Origin: Leptasterias polaris
Lineage: Eukaryota; Echinodermata; Asteroidea; Forcipulatida; Asteriidae
Reading direction: 5' to 3'
Assembly: GCA_037783415.1 (NCBI GenBank)
Contig: JAZGTN010000094.1
Coordinates: 3,348,001-3,412,000 of the forward strand
DNA length: 64,000 bases
Shown here one piece after another: positions 61,709 through 64,000 of the stretch. The translations under genes and the position numbers were made by a program. The notes under the pieces were generated by a model. It searched no databases. It saw only the letters and a list, made by a program, of their open reading frames with translations, and was not told the origin of the DNA. Each line of letters opens with the position of its first letter. The first letter of the stretch is position 1.

Positions 61709-62087
61709 CTGGTTGTTTATCACACACAGTTGGCTTGATGTCCCGCAGCCGACAAAGCGACGTGGAATCCTGGTTTCTCCGTAAGGACATTGTTGTCATC
61801 TCCGTTTGCCACTGTTGCATGCAGGTGCTCTGTCGTTCTGGTTCTTGCTTGACTGGCTGTTGCAGCAGGCAAGAACCTAGACTGGCATCGCAGGAGCACA
61901 TTGAACTGCTGTTGCTGTAGTCCATGCTGGTGGGTACCGACGACGGCTCGTTAGAGAAGTCATCGGGATCGATGTCTTCCTCGCTGTTGTAATCTCCATC
62001 CTCTCTGGGTTTATTTTCTTGGATGGAGGCATAAAGAGCTCGGCGTAGGTCCCGCTCCTCCTGCCACAGGAGGCCTTCATTGATGTC
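21159..62087 (-). CDS. JARID2: JARID2 (Jumonji), PRC2 accessory chromatin protein; 19 coding exons
   Basis: JARID2 helps recruit and stimulate PRC2, the H3K27 methyltransferase, in the nucleus. I assembled 19 exons (listed separately) by similarity and splice signals. Every junction keeps phase, giving 1,359 codons plus TGA; human JARID2 has 1,246. Domains, numbered from the first visible codon: UIM ~5-25, polyQ 128-194, EED-binding motif ~263-271, SUZ12-contact segment ~312-330, basic region with AT-hook 682-694, JmjN ~746-782, ARID ~786-899, JmjC ~969-1165, C5HC2-like finger ~1260-1290. The exon with the initiator Met is not in the window; the first visible exon starts at phase 0. Family identity is very sure; a few exon edges could shift by alternative splicing. 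Confidence 0.97.
21395..21761. mobile_element. TTAA-flanked MITE (AGG TIR), in last intron
   Basis: Starts 'aggtgctgtatatgtttggt' after TTAA (21391-21394) and ends 'accaaacgtgtacagaccct' before TTAA (21762-21765). Same TIR type as 32268-32611 and 52563-52922. TTAA target duplication is typical of piggyBac-type transposition. Confidence 0.8.
21764..22398. mobile_element. Foldback family 'aaattcagttttgtgatgc', copy 1
   Basis: Left arm 'ggttaaattcagttttgtga' and right arm 'tcacaaaactgaatttgacc', each with 'ccaatag' / 'ctattgg' inside. It abuts the TTAA MITE on its left. Related copies at 34279-34806 and 58781-59287, and a fragment near 59905-60030. Confidence 0.8.
22686..22793 (-). CDS. JARID2: JARID2 exon (second half of zinc finger)
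   Basis: Acceptor 'tgttgggtag', donor 'GATGAG|gtaaga', 108 nt, residues 1273-1308. 'VLHEKEGKVYCLNHALEVAQ' and 'YKLMYRYDE' align with human '[20 protein letters not shown]' and 'LKLMYRYDE'. Cys1283 and His1286 complete the zinc cluster. Confidence 0.97.
22996..23067. repeat. Short palindromic repeat 'ggcctgacgttttgaccct'
   Basis: Left arm 'ggcctgacgttttgaccct', right arm 'agggtcgaaatgtcggcc', around a core 'agccttcaagaaagactctg'. A related half copy lies at 44232-44275. Confidence 0.65.
24220..24394 (-). CDS. JARID2: JARID2 exon (linker and first half of zinc finger)
   Basis: Acceptor 'actctactcag', donor 'CCATG|gtgagt', residues 1214-1272. 'DQELEGRRCLAEVGLNSSIR' aligns with human '[20 protein letters not shown]', and 'RCCVCQQMCYMSM' with 'RRCQICQHLCYLSM', the start of the C5HC2 zinc finger. 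Confidence 0.96.
24658..24824. mobile_element. MITE with TIR tagaccttatgcat, ~167 bp
   Basis: Left 'tagaccttatgcattgacgt' and right 'atgatgtcatatgcataagg' plus 'tcta'. Inner arms contain 'gaggtaaac' and 'tgacctctagg'. Non-coding. Confidence 0.8.
25642..25790. repeat. Two-unit tandem duplication, ~95-bp period
   Basis: 'ttaaattttatgtcggcgaa' occurs at ~25645 and ~25739, each followed by 'atttcacaca'. Intronic, non-coding. Confidence 0.6.
26500..26655. repeat. SINE fragment containing a 38-G homopolymer
   Basis: 'cttgctcaaggacacaatgg' and the following sequence resemble the tail of the tRNA-derived SINE at 30928-31350. A run of G from 26542 to 26579 interrupts it. Homopolymer length here may be imprecise in the assembly. 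Confidence 0.5.
26704..26837 (-). CDS. JARID2: JARID2 exon (post-JmjC helical region)
   Basis: Acceptor 'tgtggtttcag', donor 'ATCAA|gtgagt', residues 1170-1213. 'IAKELHQASEFSIEQLLSLL' aligns with human '[20 protein letters not shown]'. Helical, ends at phase 2. A 38-G homopolymer (C38 in the transcript sense) lies about 125 bp into the following intron. Confidence 0.92.
27478..28905 (+). mobile_element. 5'-truncated non-LTR retrotransposon (LINE), RT C-terminal part
   Basis: Opposite in strand to JARID2, in its intron. Reverse-transcriptase motifs are visible in shifted frames: 'GVPQGSILGPLL' near 27482 and 'ALFADDAKCY' (catalytic A/YADD box) near 27580. Then 'ARVRPILEYGSEIW'-like sequence ('LAHVRPILEYGSEIWNP') near 27950, 'IEKVQRRATKFL', and the end of the ORF at ~28620. 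The 3' end has an A-rich 'aataaaataaaataaataaa' tail. Frameshifts make it inactive. A MITE is inserted at 28172-28397. Confidence 0.88.
28172..28397. mobile_element. TTAA-flanked MITE inserted in the LINE
   Basis: 226 bp between TTAA (28168-28171) and TTAA (28398-28401). Ends 'tagatag' / 'ctatcta', with strong inner arms 'gccatctttacgggcaa' and 'ttgcccgtaaagatggc'. Removing it brings the two LINE halves together so that the 3' half reads 'NDKVSFRN' as in related elements. Confidence 0.85.
29035..29217 (-). CDS. JARID2: JARID2 exon (JmjC C-terminal half)
   Basis: Acceptor 'tttgtttgagcag', donor 'TTCAAA|gtaagt', residues 1109-1169. 'CGEFLVTLPGACTSSISCGY' followed by 'NVAESIHYATPSWI' aligns with human '[20 protein letters not shown]'. 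The third iron ligand (His in active KDM5 'AYHSGFN') is Thr1140, so the whole metal triad is lost. Confidence 0.97.
29518..29606. repeat. ~25-bp tandem repeat, about 3.5 units
   Basis: Repeated 'gtccacacaggacagttttg' at 29518-29606, last unit diverged. Intronic. Confidence 0.75.
30236..30350 (-). CDS. JARID2: JARID2 exon (JmjC)
   Basis: Acceptor 'gattgattgcag', donor 'TGCATG|gtaagt', 115 nt, residues 1070-1108. 'HYCIPRVHQDKVLQAMQTL' aligns with human 'WYCIPAEEENKLEDVVHTL'. His1070 replaces the usual Trp of the WYxIP motif. Ends at phase 0. Confidence 0.95.
30928..31350 (-). mobile_element. tRNA-derived SINE, ~420 bp
   Basis: Read on the minus strand, the head 'ggcgtgttgtggccgagcgg' (A box) and 'gtgggttcgagtccaggtc' (B box, ~31285) resembles a Ser/Leu-type tRNA and would be a Pol III promoter. 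The body holds 'aggacacttaaccattattg' and 'gaagaacccagtaacactta', and the end has 'aagcgcctcgagtacctta' with an (ATT)n-like tail at ~30945. Deleted relatives are at 41820-41995 and 26500-26655. Confidence 0.85.
31733..31918 (-). CDS. JARID2: JARID2 exon (JmjC core, metal-site region)
   Basis: Acceptor 'gccccgctgtag', donor 'ATACA|gtaagt', residues 1008-1069. 'NLPEMKVGMLYSTETWNCDR' and 'IEYLHTGAPRI' align with the KDM5-type 'FCWHIEDH...NYLHWGEPKTWY' region. The first iron-binding His is Asn1050 and the Glu is Asp1052. The human protein has Ser and Asp there and is inactive. Confidence 0.97.
32006..32732. mobile_element. Foldback MITE family 'aaggtattatacaggattgg', copy 1 (outer)
   Basis: Left end 'aaggtattatacaggattgg' and right end 'ccaatactgtataatacctt'. 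It contains a complete second MITE at 32268-32611. Relatives stand at 52168-52563 and 52563-52922. Confidence 0.85.
32268..32611. mobile_element. TTAA-flanked MITE nested in the outer element
   Basis: Perfect inverted ends 'agggtgtgtacaacattggt' and its complement, 344 bp, with TTAA at 32264-32267 and 32612-32615. The uninterrupted relative at 52168-52563 shows the empty-site context ('gacttcatttccgaggga'). Confidence 0.85.
34279..34806. mobile_element. Foldback family 'aaattcagttttgtgatgc', copy 2
   Basis: Left arm 'gtcaaattcagttatgtgat', then inverted 'taaaatggtgtaaaatg' / 'ttttacaccattttaa' arms, closing near 'gcatcacaaacagccttgga'. Inner sequence diverged. Confidence 0.7.
35098..35133 (-). 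CDS. JARID2: JARID2 36-nt micro-exon (GSGFP segment)
   Basis: Acceptor 'cccctctgtag', donor 'GCAAA|gtaagt'. Twelve codons' worth of sequence, phase 2 on both sides. With the neighbouring exons it reads 'SGSGFPNRKTDPFAKHNWN', matching human 'HGSGFPVGKSEPFSRHGWN'. Skipping it would keep the frame and still give a plausible JmjC N-terminus, so alternative inclusion is possible. Confidence 0.9.
35507..35657. repeat. 76-bp tandem duplication
   Basis: Two essentially identical AT-rich units starting at 35507 and 35583 ('aaactttcctaacaataatt'). Intronic. Confidence 0.9.
36375..36457 (-). CDS. JARID2: JARID2 exon (JmjC start)
   Basis: Acceptor 'ctttgttggtag', donor 'GGAAG|gtaatc', 83 nt, residues 969-995. 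'REYWRTVEGGQNHVAIQRAN' aligns with human '[20 protein letters not shown]'. Ends at phase 2 and splices into a micro-exon. Confidence 0.93.
36748..36870 (+). mobile_element. tRNA-like SINE, copy 1
   Basis: Contains 'ctcagttggtagagcgcc' (A box) and 'cgttggttcaaatccccg' (B box) and can form an acceptor stem (ggctaga / tctagtc). The anticodon loop acGTTaa would be Asn-type but lacks T33, and the D and T stems are imperfect, so it is not a functional tRNA. The flanks 'ttgacaaaat.gggagat.gcc' and 'caatttttctttg' are shared with copy 2, showing a larger repeat unit. Confidence 0.75.
37006..38150 (-). mobile_element. 5'-truncated non-LTR retrotransposon (LINE), minus strand
   Basis: One long open frame (38145-37384) reads as the RT C-terminal half: 'YKYVDDMTINQS' (catalytic YxDD), 'FLQQWADTNNMNINPPKCQA', 'LGVHLQSNLKWDTQIN', 'YVRPTIEYACPVWYSSLNK' and 'LEKLQRKALRIIL'. 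A 3' UTR follows to an (ATA)n-type tail at ~37005-37024. Same strand as JARID2, in its intron. The intact frame suggests it is younger than the LINE at 27478. Confidence 0.88.
38229..38462. mobile_element. Palindromic element 'gggcccaatttcatggctct', copy 1
   Basis: Left 'gggcccaatttcatggctct', right 'agagccatgaaactgggccc', dense in 'gcttacg' / 'cgtaagc' motifs. Copies at 48150-48402 and 59316-59566. Confidence 0.88.
38649..38800 (-). CDS. JARID2: JARID2 exon (linker before JmjC)
   Basis: Acceptor 'ttaaccacaacag', donor 'GTAGAG|gtgaga', 152 nt, residues 918-968. 'GKGRSVNLTQFCKMAN' and 'FKNEATPAEVE' align with human 'YKGRSVSLTTFYRTAR' and 'FSKEPAPAEIE'. It may include a Cys pair of the family's linker finger, but this is weak. 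Confidence 0.95.
38886..39000. repeat. Partial foldback, family 'gtctggtacaatgact', copy 3
   Basis: Starts 'acgtctggtacaatgacttg' and includes 'ggggcaagcttttgcat', as in the copy at 15965-16099, but the right arm is missing. Confidence 0.55.
39386..39551. mobile_element. Foldback MITE family 1, copy 3
   Basis: 'aatagaccaatccattaagc' at left, 'gcttaatggatcggtgtatt' at right, with the same inner arms as 458-620. Lies in the intron between the coiled-linker exon and the pre-JmjC exon. Confidence 0.9.
39988..40042 (-). CDS. JARID2: JARID2 exon (coiled linker)
   Basis: Acceptor 'tacatctttag', donor 'ATCAG|gtaaat', 55 nt, residues 900-917. 'EEKEKLCAEVELERKRQS' matches the charged helix after ARID in human ('[20 protein letters not shown]'). 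Ends at phase 1. Confidence 0.88.
40174..40479. mobile_element. MITE family 'taacacccg', copy 2
   Basis: Left 'taacacccgttccagacagg', right 'tgtctgaaacgggtgta'. Similar inner motifs to 16222-16486 ('agccgcgcccaaccaaatta', 'gacctagagtcactcctaat'). Confidence 0.82.
41059..41225. mobile_element. Palindromic element 'gggcccaatttcaaacagct'
   Basis: Left arm 'gggcccaatttcaaacagct', right arm 'agctcaatgaaattaggccc'. Contains 'taagcataattttgttgtgc'. Relative at 59688-59882. Confidence 0.78.
41411..41482 (-). CDS. JARID2: JARID2 exon (ARID end)
   Basis: Acceptor 'tctctttgtag', donor 'CCAAG|gtatgt', 72 nt, residues 876-899. 'KLDGIYCKYLLSYDTLTK' aligns with human 'KLQEAYCQYLLSYDSLSP', the last ARID helix. 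Confidence 0.95.
41820..41995 (-). mobile_element. Internally deleted copy of the tRNA-derived SINE
   Basis: Shares 'ccccttctcttaatcacaag', 'actgggttctt' and, at its head, 'tggccgagtggtctagtgta' (minus strand, A box) with 30928-31350, but lacks the middle. It lies directly beside the ARID exon at 42021-42146, leaving about 25 bp between. Confidence 0.7.
42021..42146 (-). CDS. JARID2: JARID2 exon (ARID core)
   Basis: Acceptor 'tcttttgatag', donor 'AAGATG|gtaaga', 126 nt, residues 834-875. It encodes 'VGGCELDLVRFSKIVTQQGG' and 'KKRWNKVADVLKIPKM', aligned with human '[20 protein letters not shown]' and 'LKKWNKLADMLRIPR'. The G, W and L positions typical of ARID helices are kept. Confidence 0.97.
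42206..44055. mobile_element. Long non-autonomous DNA element, ~1.85 kb
   Basis: Left terminus 'taggccattccaattttatt' followed by 'agttggtttacggatt'; right terminus the complement 'aatccgtaaaccaactaata' then 'aaaatggaacggcctta'. Inside is a second inverted pair, 'gcattcttgggatttgcaca' (~42910) versus 'gtgcaaatcccaagaatg' (~42990). No transposase ORF found. Confidence 0.65.
44405..45485. repeat. 27-bp minisatellite, about 40 units
   Basis: Near-perfect 27-bp units ('ggtatgaggagtgtttaggg' plus 'atgctga') over ~1.08 kb. Unit variants differ at one or two positions (aggaatg/agggatg, tataagg/tatgagg). Because 27 is divisible by three, both strands stay open: MLRYEECLG repeats on plus and LSIPKHSSY repeats on minus. 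A block of nine units plus one extra g is itself duplicated (compare 45064-45121 and 45308-45364, offset 244 bp). It lies in a JARID2 intron and I do not regard it as coding. Confidence 0.95.
46336..46475. mobile_element. Foldback fragment 'gcactaagattcatctt'
   Basis: 'gcaaagcactaagattcatc' at left, 'tcttaactgattgtgaaatc' at right. Related to the element at 62284-62595 and a fragment at 48118-48150. Confidence 0.55.
48150..48402. mobile_element. Palindromic element 'gggcccaatttcatggctct', copy 2
   Basis: 'gagcccagtttcatggctct' at left and 'agagccatgaaattgggccc' at right. About 55 bp from the ARID exon at 48458-48539. Confidence 0.88.
48458..48539 (-). CDS. JARID2: JARID2 exon (ARID helix region)
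   Basis: Acceptor 'ttattaaaaacag', donor 'CACAG|gtaagg', 82 nt, residues 806-833. It encodes '[20 protein letters not shown]', nearly the human '[20 protein letters not shown]'. Ends at phase 0. Confidence 0.97.
49472..49542 (-). CDS. JARID2: JARID2 exon (JmjN-ARID link, ARID start)
   Basis: Acceptor 'ctcctttcag', donor 'CACAG|gtaagt', 71 nt. It encodes 'PECKLKDDMRLLPQIQRIH', aligned with human 'PECKLNDEMRFVTQIQHIH'. The RLLP segment diverges from RFVT. Ends at phase 2, and the next exon completes an Arg codon. Easy to miss because it is short. Confidence 0.92.
49764..49880 (+). mobile_element. tRNA-like SINE, copy 2 (degraded)
   Basis: Same layout as 36748-36870: 'ttgacaaaattgggagatgg', 'ctgagctggtagagtgacgg', 'ctctagtcaatttttgttat'. 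The B box is eroded. Confidence 0.7.
51124..51828. mobile_element. Non-autonomous DNA element, ~705 bp, 22-bp TIR
   Basis: Starts 'tagactgtgcaagtctcgcg' and ends 'cgcgagacttgcacagtcta'. Interior AT-rich with no ORF of note. A shorter related sequence ('actgctcaagtctcacac' ... 'atgagacttgcacaagtcta') sits at 63016-63170. Confidence 0.82.
52168..52563. mobile_element. Foldback MITE family 'aaggtattatacaggattgg', copy 2
   Basis: 'taaaggtattatacaggatt' at left, 'ccaatcctgtataggcctaa' plus 'tacctttaa' at right. Same family as 32006-32732 but without the nested insert. Confidence 0.85.
52563..52922. mobile_element. Foldback MITE, copy 3, abutting copy 2
   Basis: Begins right at the end of copy 2 and shares its TTTAAA: 'aaggtattatacaggattgg' at left, 'ccaatagtgtacagggcctt' before TTAA at right. 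The left and right ends are of two TIR subtypes. Confidence 0.8.
54894..56051 (-). CDS. JARID2: JARID2 large exon (basic region, AT-hook, JmjN)
   Basis: Acceptor 'tttatttcag', donor 'GATG|gtaagt', residues 397-782, phase 0 on both sides. Pro/Ser-rich start, then a long Lys/Arg-rich, probably disordered region corresponding to the nucleosome- and RNA-binding part of vertebrate JARID2 ('LRNSKQCLQKKLRNHVRA' resembles human 'LRNSKRRLEE'). An AT-hook 'KRGRGRPPGSKNK' occupies 682-694 (55158-55196). It ends with JmjN: 'FFPSQEEWKDPIAYI' and 'GMCKVVPPKGWM', close to human 'KEFHDPLIYI' and 'GMCRVIPPPDW'. Confidence 0.96.
57357..57600. repeat. SINE-like repeat next to a JARID2 donor site
   Basis: 'gcatttgtagagcgtcacag' then 'agtgtactgaggtgataggg' and 'atcacctgatgaagaatgag'; style of a SINE 3' body without a visible tRNA head. 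Its end is about 35 bp from the exon 57634-57854. Confidence 0.4.
57634..57854 (-). CDS. JARID2: JARID2 exon (PRC2-contact region, second part)
   Basis: Acceptor 'cttttttaag', donor 'AAG|gtaatt', residues 323-396. It starts 'GTPALPAHLNFFEVAKERRA', matching human 'GSPALPNSMVYF' after FLTFLCLR, then a hydrophilic linker rich in Ser, Lys and Glu. Ends at phase 0 with 'IEATKK'. A SINE-like repeat lies just beyond its donor site (57357-57600). Confidence 0.92.
58505..58695 (-). CDS. JARID2: JARID2 exon (PRC2-contact region, first part)
   Basis: Acceptor 'ccatatcgcag', donor 'AGAG|gtatga', residues 259-322. It encodes '[20 protein letters not shown]', aligned with human '[20 protein letters not shown]'. 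Lys267 (codon 58671-58673) aligns with human Lys116, which is methylated by PRC2 and bound by EED. A Gly/Ser-rich linker follows, then 'NTEDFLTFLCLR', identical to the human SUZ12-contacting stretch apart from the residues before TED. Confidence 0.97.
58781..59287. mobile_element. Foldback family 'aaattcagttttgtgatgc', copy 3
   Basis: 'ggccaaattcaattttataa' at left, 'catcacaaaacttaatttga' at right, with inner 'taaaatggtgtaaaatgcca' / 'tggcattttacaccatttta' arms. Abuts the palindrome at 59316-59566. Confidence 0.78.
59316..59566. mobile_element. Palindromic element 'gggcccaatttcatggctct', copy 3
   Basis: Perfect-looking outer arms 'gggcccaatttcatggctct' / 'agagccatgaaattgggccc'. A short ORF on each strand is an artefact of the palindrome. 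Confidence 0.9.
59688..59882. mobile_element. Palindromic element 'gggccaaatttcatagagct'
   Basis: 'gggccaaatttcatagagct' at left and 'agctctatgaaattttgg' at right, with 'aagcataatttt'-type inner sequence (inverted). Relative of 41059-41225. Confidence 0.78.
61080..61250. repeat. Repeat family 'ggggcaccaagggccatgga', fragment
   Basis: 'aaggggcaccaagggccatg' and 'aagtgtcaggcctgg'. Related stretches occur at 54130-54240, 62400-62560 and 63325-63400. Near the polyQ exon's donor site. Confidence 0.6.
61312..62087 (-). CDS. JARID2: JARID2 exon (UIM and polyQ)
   Basis: Acceptor 'tctctgttttag', donor 'AAA|gtaaga', residues 1-258. It begins 'DINEGLLWQEERDLRRALYA', aligned with human '[20 protein letters not shown]' and matching the ubiquitin-interacting motif pattern (E-E...L..A...S). 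An acidic stretch (NSEEDIDPDDF) follows, then Ser/Cys-rich sequence and 67 consecutive Gln codons (61506-61706) of mixed CAG and CAA. After the polyQ comes a basic segment 'GLRAKRGRKSAKELASL'. The next junction completes a Lys codon with the following exon. Confidence 0.93.
61506..61706 (-). repeat. JARID2: CAG/CAA repeat encoding 67 uninterrupted Gln
   Basis: Every in-frame codon from 61706 down to 61506 is CAG or CAA. CAA interruptions come as pairs about every five to seven codons, so the DNA is not a pure CAG run. The opposite strand reads as poly-Leu, poly-Cys or poly-Ser ORFs, which are artefacts of the repeat. Confidence 0.97.
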
Positions 62088-64000
62088 CTAAAACAGAGAT
62101 AAGAGGAACAAGAAAAGAATGATTACAGGATATCTGCCTCTTCTTGCACTCATACAGTTTAGCTGCAGTTCTCAATCAGAATCACAATACTGGGTCTACA
62201 CTGTAATTCATATTTCTCGTCATCATACAGTACAATATATATATGCAAAACCTGTTTAGGTCCCCCGTACAACAAGACCAGGGGTCGATTTCACGTAGCG
62301 CTAAGATCCATCTTAAATGCGAATCAATCTTAATTGCTAAGCAGAGTGCGATGTCACAATACAAATCACTACCGCAATACTGACAACTCATACATGTGTA
62401 GGCCTGGAATAACACGAAGCCCACGGAGGCAAGGACCTCTGTTTCCCCTTGTCTTGGCCTTGGTGCCCCTTCAACATTTTCCCATAGACTTTTCCAATGA
62501 GAGTGCCCTTTCCAAAACAAAAATGGTCTTGCCCACCCAAAGATGAAATTCAAGGCCTGAACTCATCTTAAGATGACTCTTAGTGCTTTGTGAAATCCAG
62601 CCAGGGTCTGAGATCTAAATGTACTGGCAATAGTCTACATGAATGCCCAAATTTGAAAATTGTCTTTAAGTGTCTATATTTCCCTAAATATAATTTCATC
62701 ATTCAGATCGGCCGAGTGACTGTACAATATGTACATGTAGGTTAATGGTACGCACGTGTAATGGGGTGCAGAACCATCAACCAACTGTGACACACAAAGC
62801 ATTCAACGAACAATCTATTGTGAATGTGGAATTCAATACTAGAGGTCAATTATTCCACGCTTGATGCACTTGTTATTAATTACCACAAATAAAATTGTAC
62901 AAAACCCAAGTAATTAAAATGATGCTGGGAGAGACCAATAAAGTATGGAGGACGAACCATTAATAAATTAATCAGTAATATTACCATGGGTTTGACTGTG
63001 CGCGACTCCAGTGTGCATGGACTGCTCAAGTCTCACACAGATATTCAAGAGTTTGGACTTGTTAAGATGTAGATTTTGTTTTCTTCACACGTAAAAAGCA
63101 GTTAACATGGGAACCCAAGGTTCCCCAAAATGTTTGAATACACATGAGACTTGCACAAGTCTATTGAAACATTTTGGGGTTGGGTTCCCAAATGTACTTT
63201 ACTTTTACATGTATGCGAATGAAATAAAGTCAAGTACCATTGCGGCGTTTGCGCTACTCTACTTCAATACACCTGAAGGGATTTCTCTATCCACATTCAG
63301 TACCCACAAGCCACTATTTGCAAAGGGGCAATCGAAGCTATGCCATCTGTTGCCCCTAGCATGCGCCTTGGTGCCCCTTCAAAGTATTTTCATAAAGCTA
63401 AAGGTATTGTACATACTGTACATAATTCCCTTTTTGAAGAAAAAATCAAACTCCATCCTCTAGTTTTCAATAAATACACCACACAACCAACCATGCAGCT
63501 TGTAAAAATTTCACTGCATTTCGTAGTTACGTTTTTAGTGAAAACATTGAAAATCCTTTAATATTTTATCAGGGATTGTGTGCACATTCACATTGGGCTT
63601 ATTCCGATTATGGCAATCAAAATAAGCAACAGTGATTTAAAGGGGTCTTCATATAACATCCCTGGACGTCCAGATGGAAATATTTCTCTTGAGGAATTCT
63701 GGTATGCACTTGAATCTAATCACATTTTTGTTTTCTCGTACATTGCCTTGAAATATTTTTCTAAATGGATTGTCCCTTTTGACAAATGACCTCGATTCTT
63801 CATAATGAAATTCCAGACCTGCACACGTACACATGTGATGTATCCAGGATTTCAGATTCATTAGTCTTGTACATGAAAGAGACACATCACTACACAGCTA
63901 GGCAAACATTGTACAGTATTTCTAAATTGGCATGCACAATGGAAAAGAGCCTCTGCCCAGCACGACTTTCAGCCAATGATCCTGCCTTCCTTCGTGATGG
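62088..64000 (-). other. JARID2: JARID2 upstream intron (5' end of gene outside window)
   Basis: Begins at the acceptor of the first visible exon. It has the nested foldback (62284-62597), a partial TIR element (63016-63170) and a 'ggtgccccttcaaag' repeat piece near 63370. I looked for the expected first exon (basic N-terminus ending in KKY at phase 0) on the minus strand and did not find it, so the start codon and promoter probably lie past 64000. Confidence 0.6.
62284..62597. mobile_element. Foldback 'gatttcacgtagcgctaaga' with nested insert
   Basis: Outer left 'ggtcgatttcacgtagcgct', outer right 'agtgctttgtgaaatccagc'. Between 'aactcatac' (~62386) and 'aactcatct' (~62561) sits a second repeat whose ends read 'taggcctggaat' and 'attcaaggcctg', i.e. 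near-inverted, as in CAGGCC-ended hAT-like MITEs. Confidence 0.72.

Noticed and set aside
61468..61920. Plus-strand poly-Cys and poly-Leu ORFs and a minus-strand poly-Ser/Asn ORF
   Set aside because: Shadow frames of the CAG/CAA repeat in the JARID2 exon; no conservation outside the repeat.

Overview
This window is animal nuclear DNA. It has spliced exons with GT/AG junctions, tRNA-derived SINEs, non-LTR and Gypsy-type retrotransposon remnants, and dozens of short inverted-repeat (foldback/MITE) elements, with no bacterial operon structure. The repeat families (for example palindromes opening 'gggcccaatttcatggctctgctta', and TTAA-flanked MITEs opening AGGG/AGGT) and the deuterostome-like protein suggest an echinoderm, most likely a sea star. 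The species call rests on memory of repeat families and is only moderately sure.

The window is dominated by one minus-strand gene, the orthologue of JARID2 (Jumonji), an accessory subunit of Polycomb Repressive Complex 2. I traced 19 coding exons from 62087 down to a stop codon at 21159-21161. All 18 junctions keep phase and give 1,359 codons plus stop. Only the first coding exon (the 'MSKERPKR...KKY' end in vertebrates) is missing and presumably lies beyond 64000. The predicted protein carries, in order: an N-terminal ubiquitin-interacting motif, a 67-residue polyglutamine tract, the PRC2-methylated EED-binding lysine motif (RAQRKFAQS), the SUZ12-contacting segment (TEDFLTFLCLRG), a long basic region with an AT-hook, JmjN, ARID, a JmjC domain without its iron ligands, and a C-terminal C5HC2-like zinc finger. 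It therefore looks like a non-enzymatic chromatin-targeting subunit, as in vertebrates.

Layout. 1-4055: 3' part of a Gypsy-like LTR retrotransposon, with integrase broken by a MITE, an unassigned downstream ORF and a putative 3' LTR. 4173-9640: a foldback, two near-identical 480-bp direct repeats enclosing a decayed DDE transposase gene that contains an 82-bp tandem expansion, then an LTR-like fragment. 9640-20450: AT-rich DNA with a few MITEs and no recognisable gene. 20450-21158: likely proximal 3' UTR of JARID2. 21159-62087: JARID2, whose introns hold two LINE remnants, several SINEs, many MITEs (some nested) and a 27-bp minisatellite. 62088-64000: upstream intron with more repeats.

No second cellular gene and no CRISPR or operon-like system was found. 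The most interesting biology is the JARID2 domain set (conserved PRC2-contact motifs, long polyQ, AT-hook, a 36-nt micro-exon) and the composite-transposon-like arrangement at 4475-9322.
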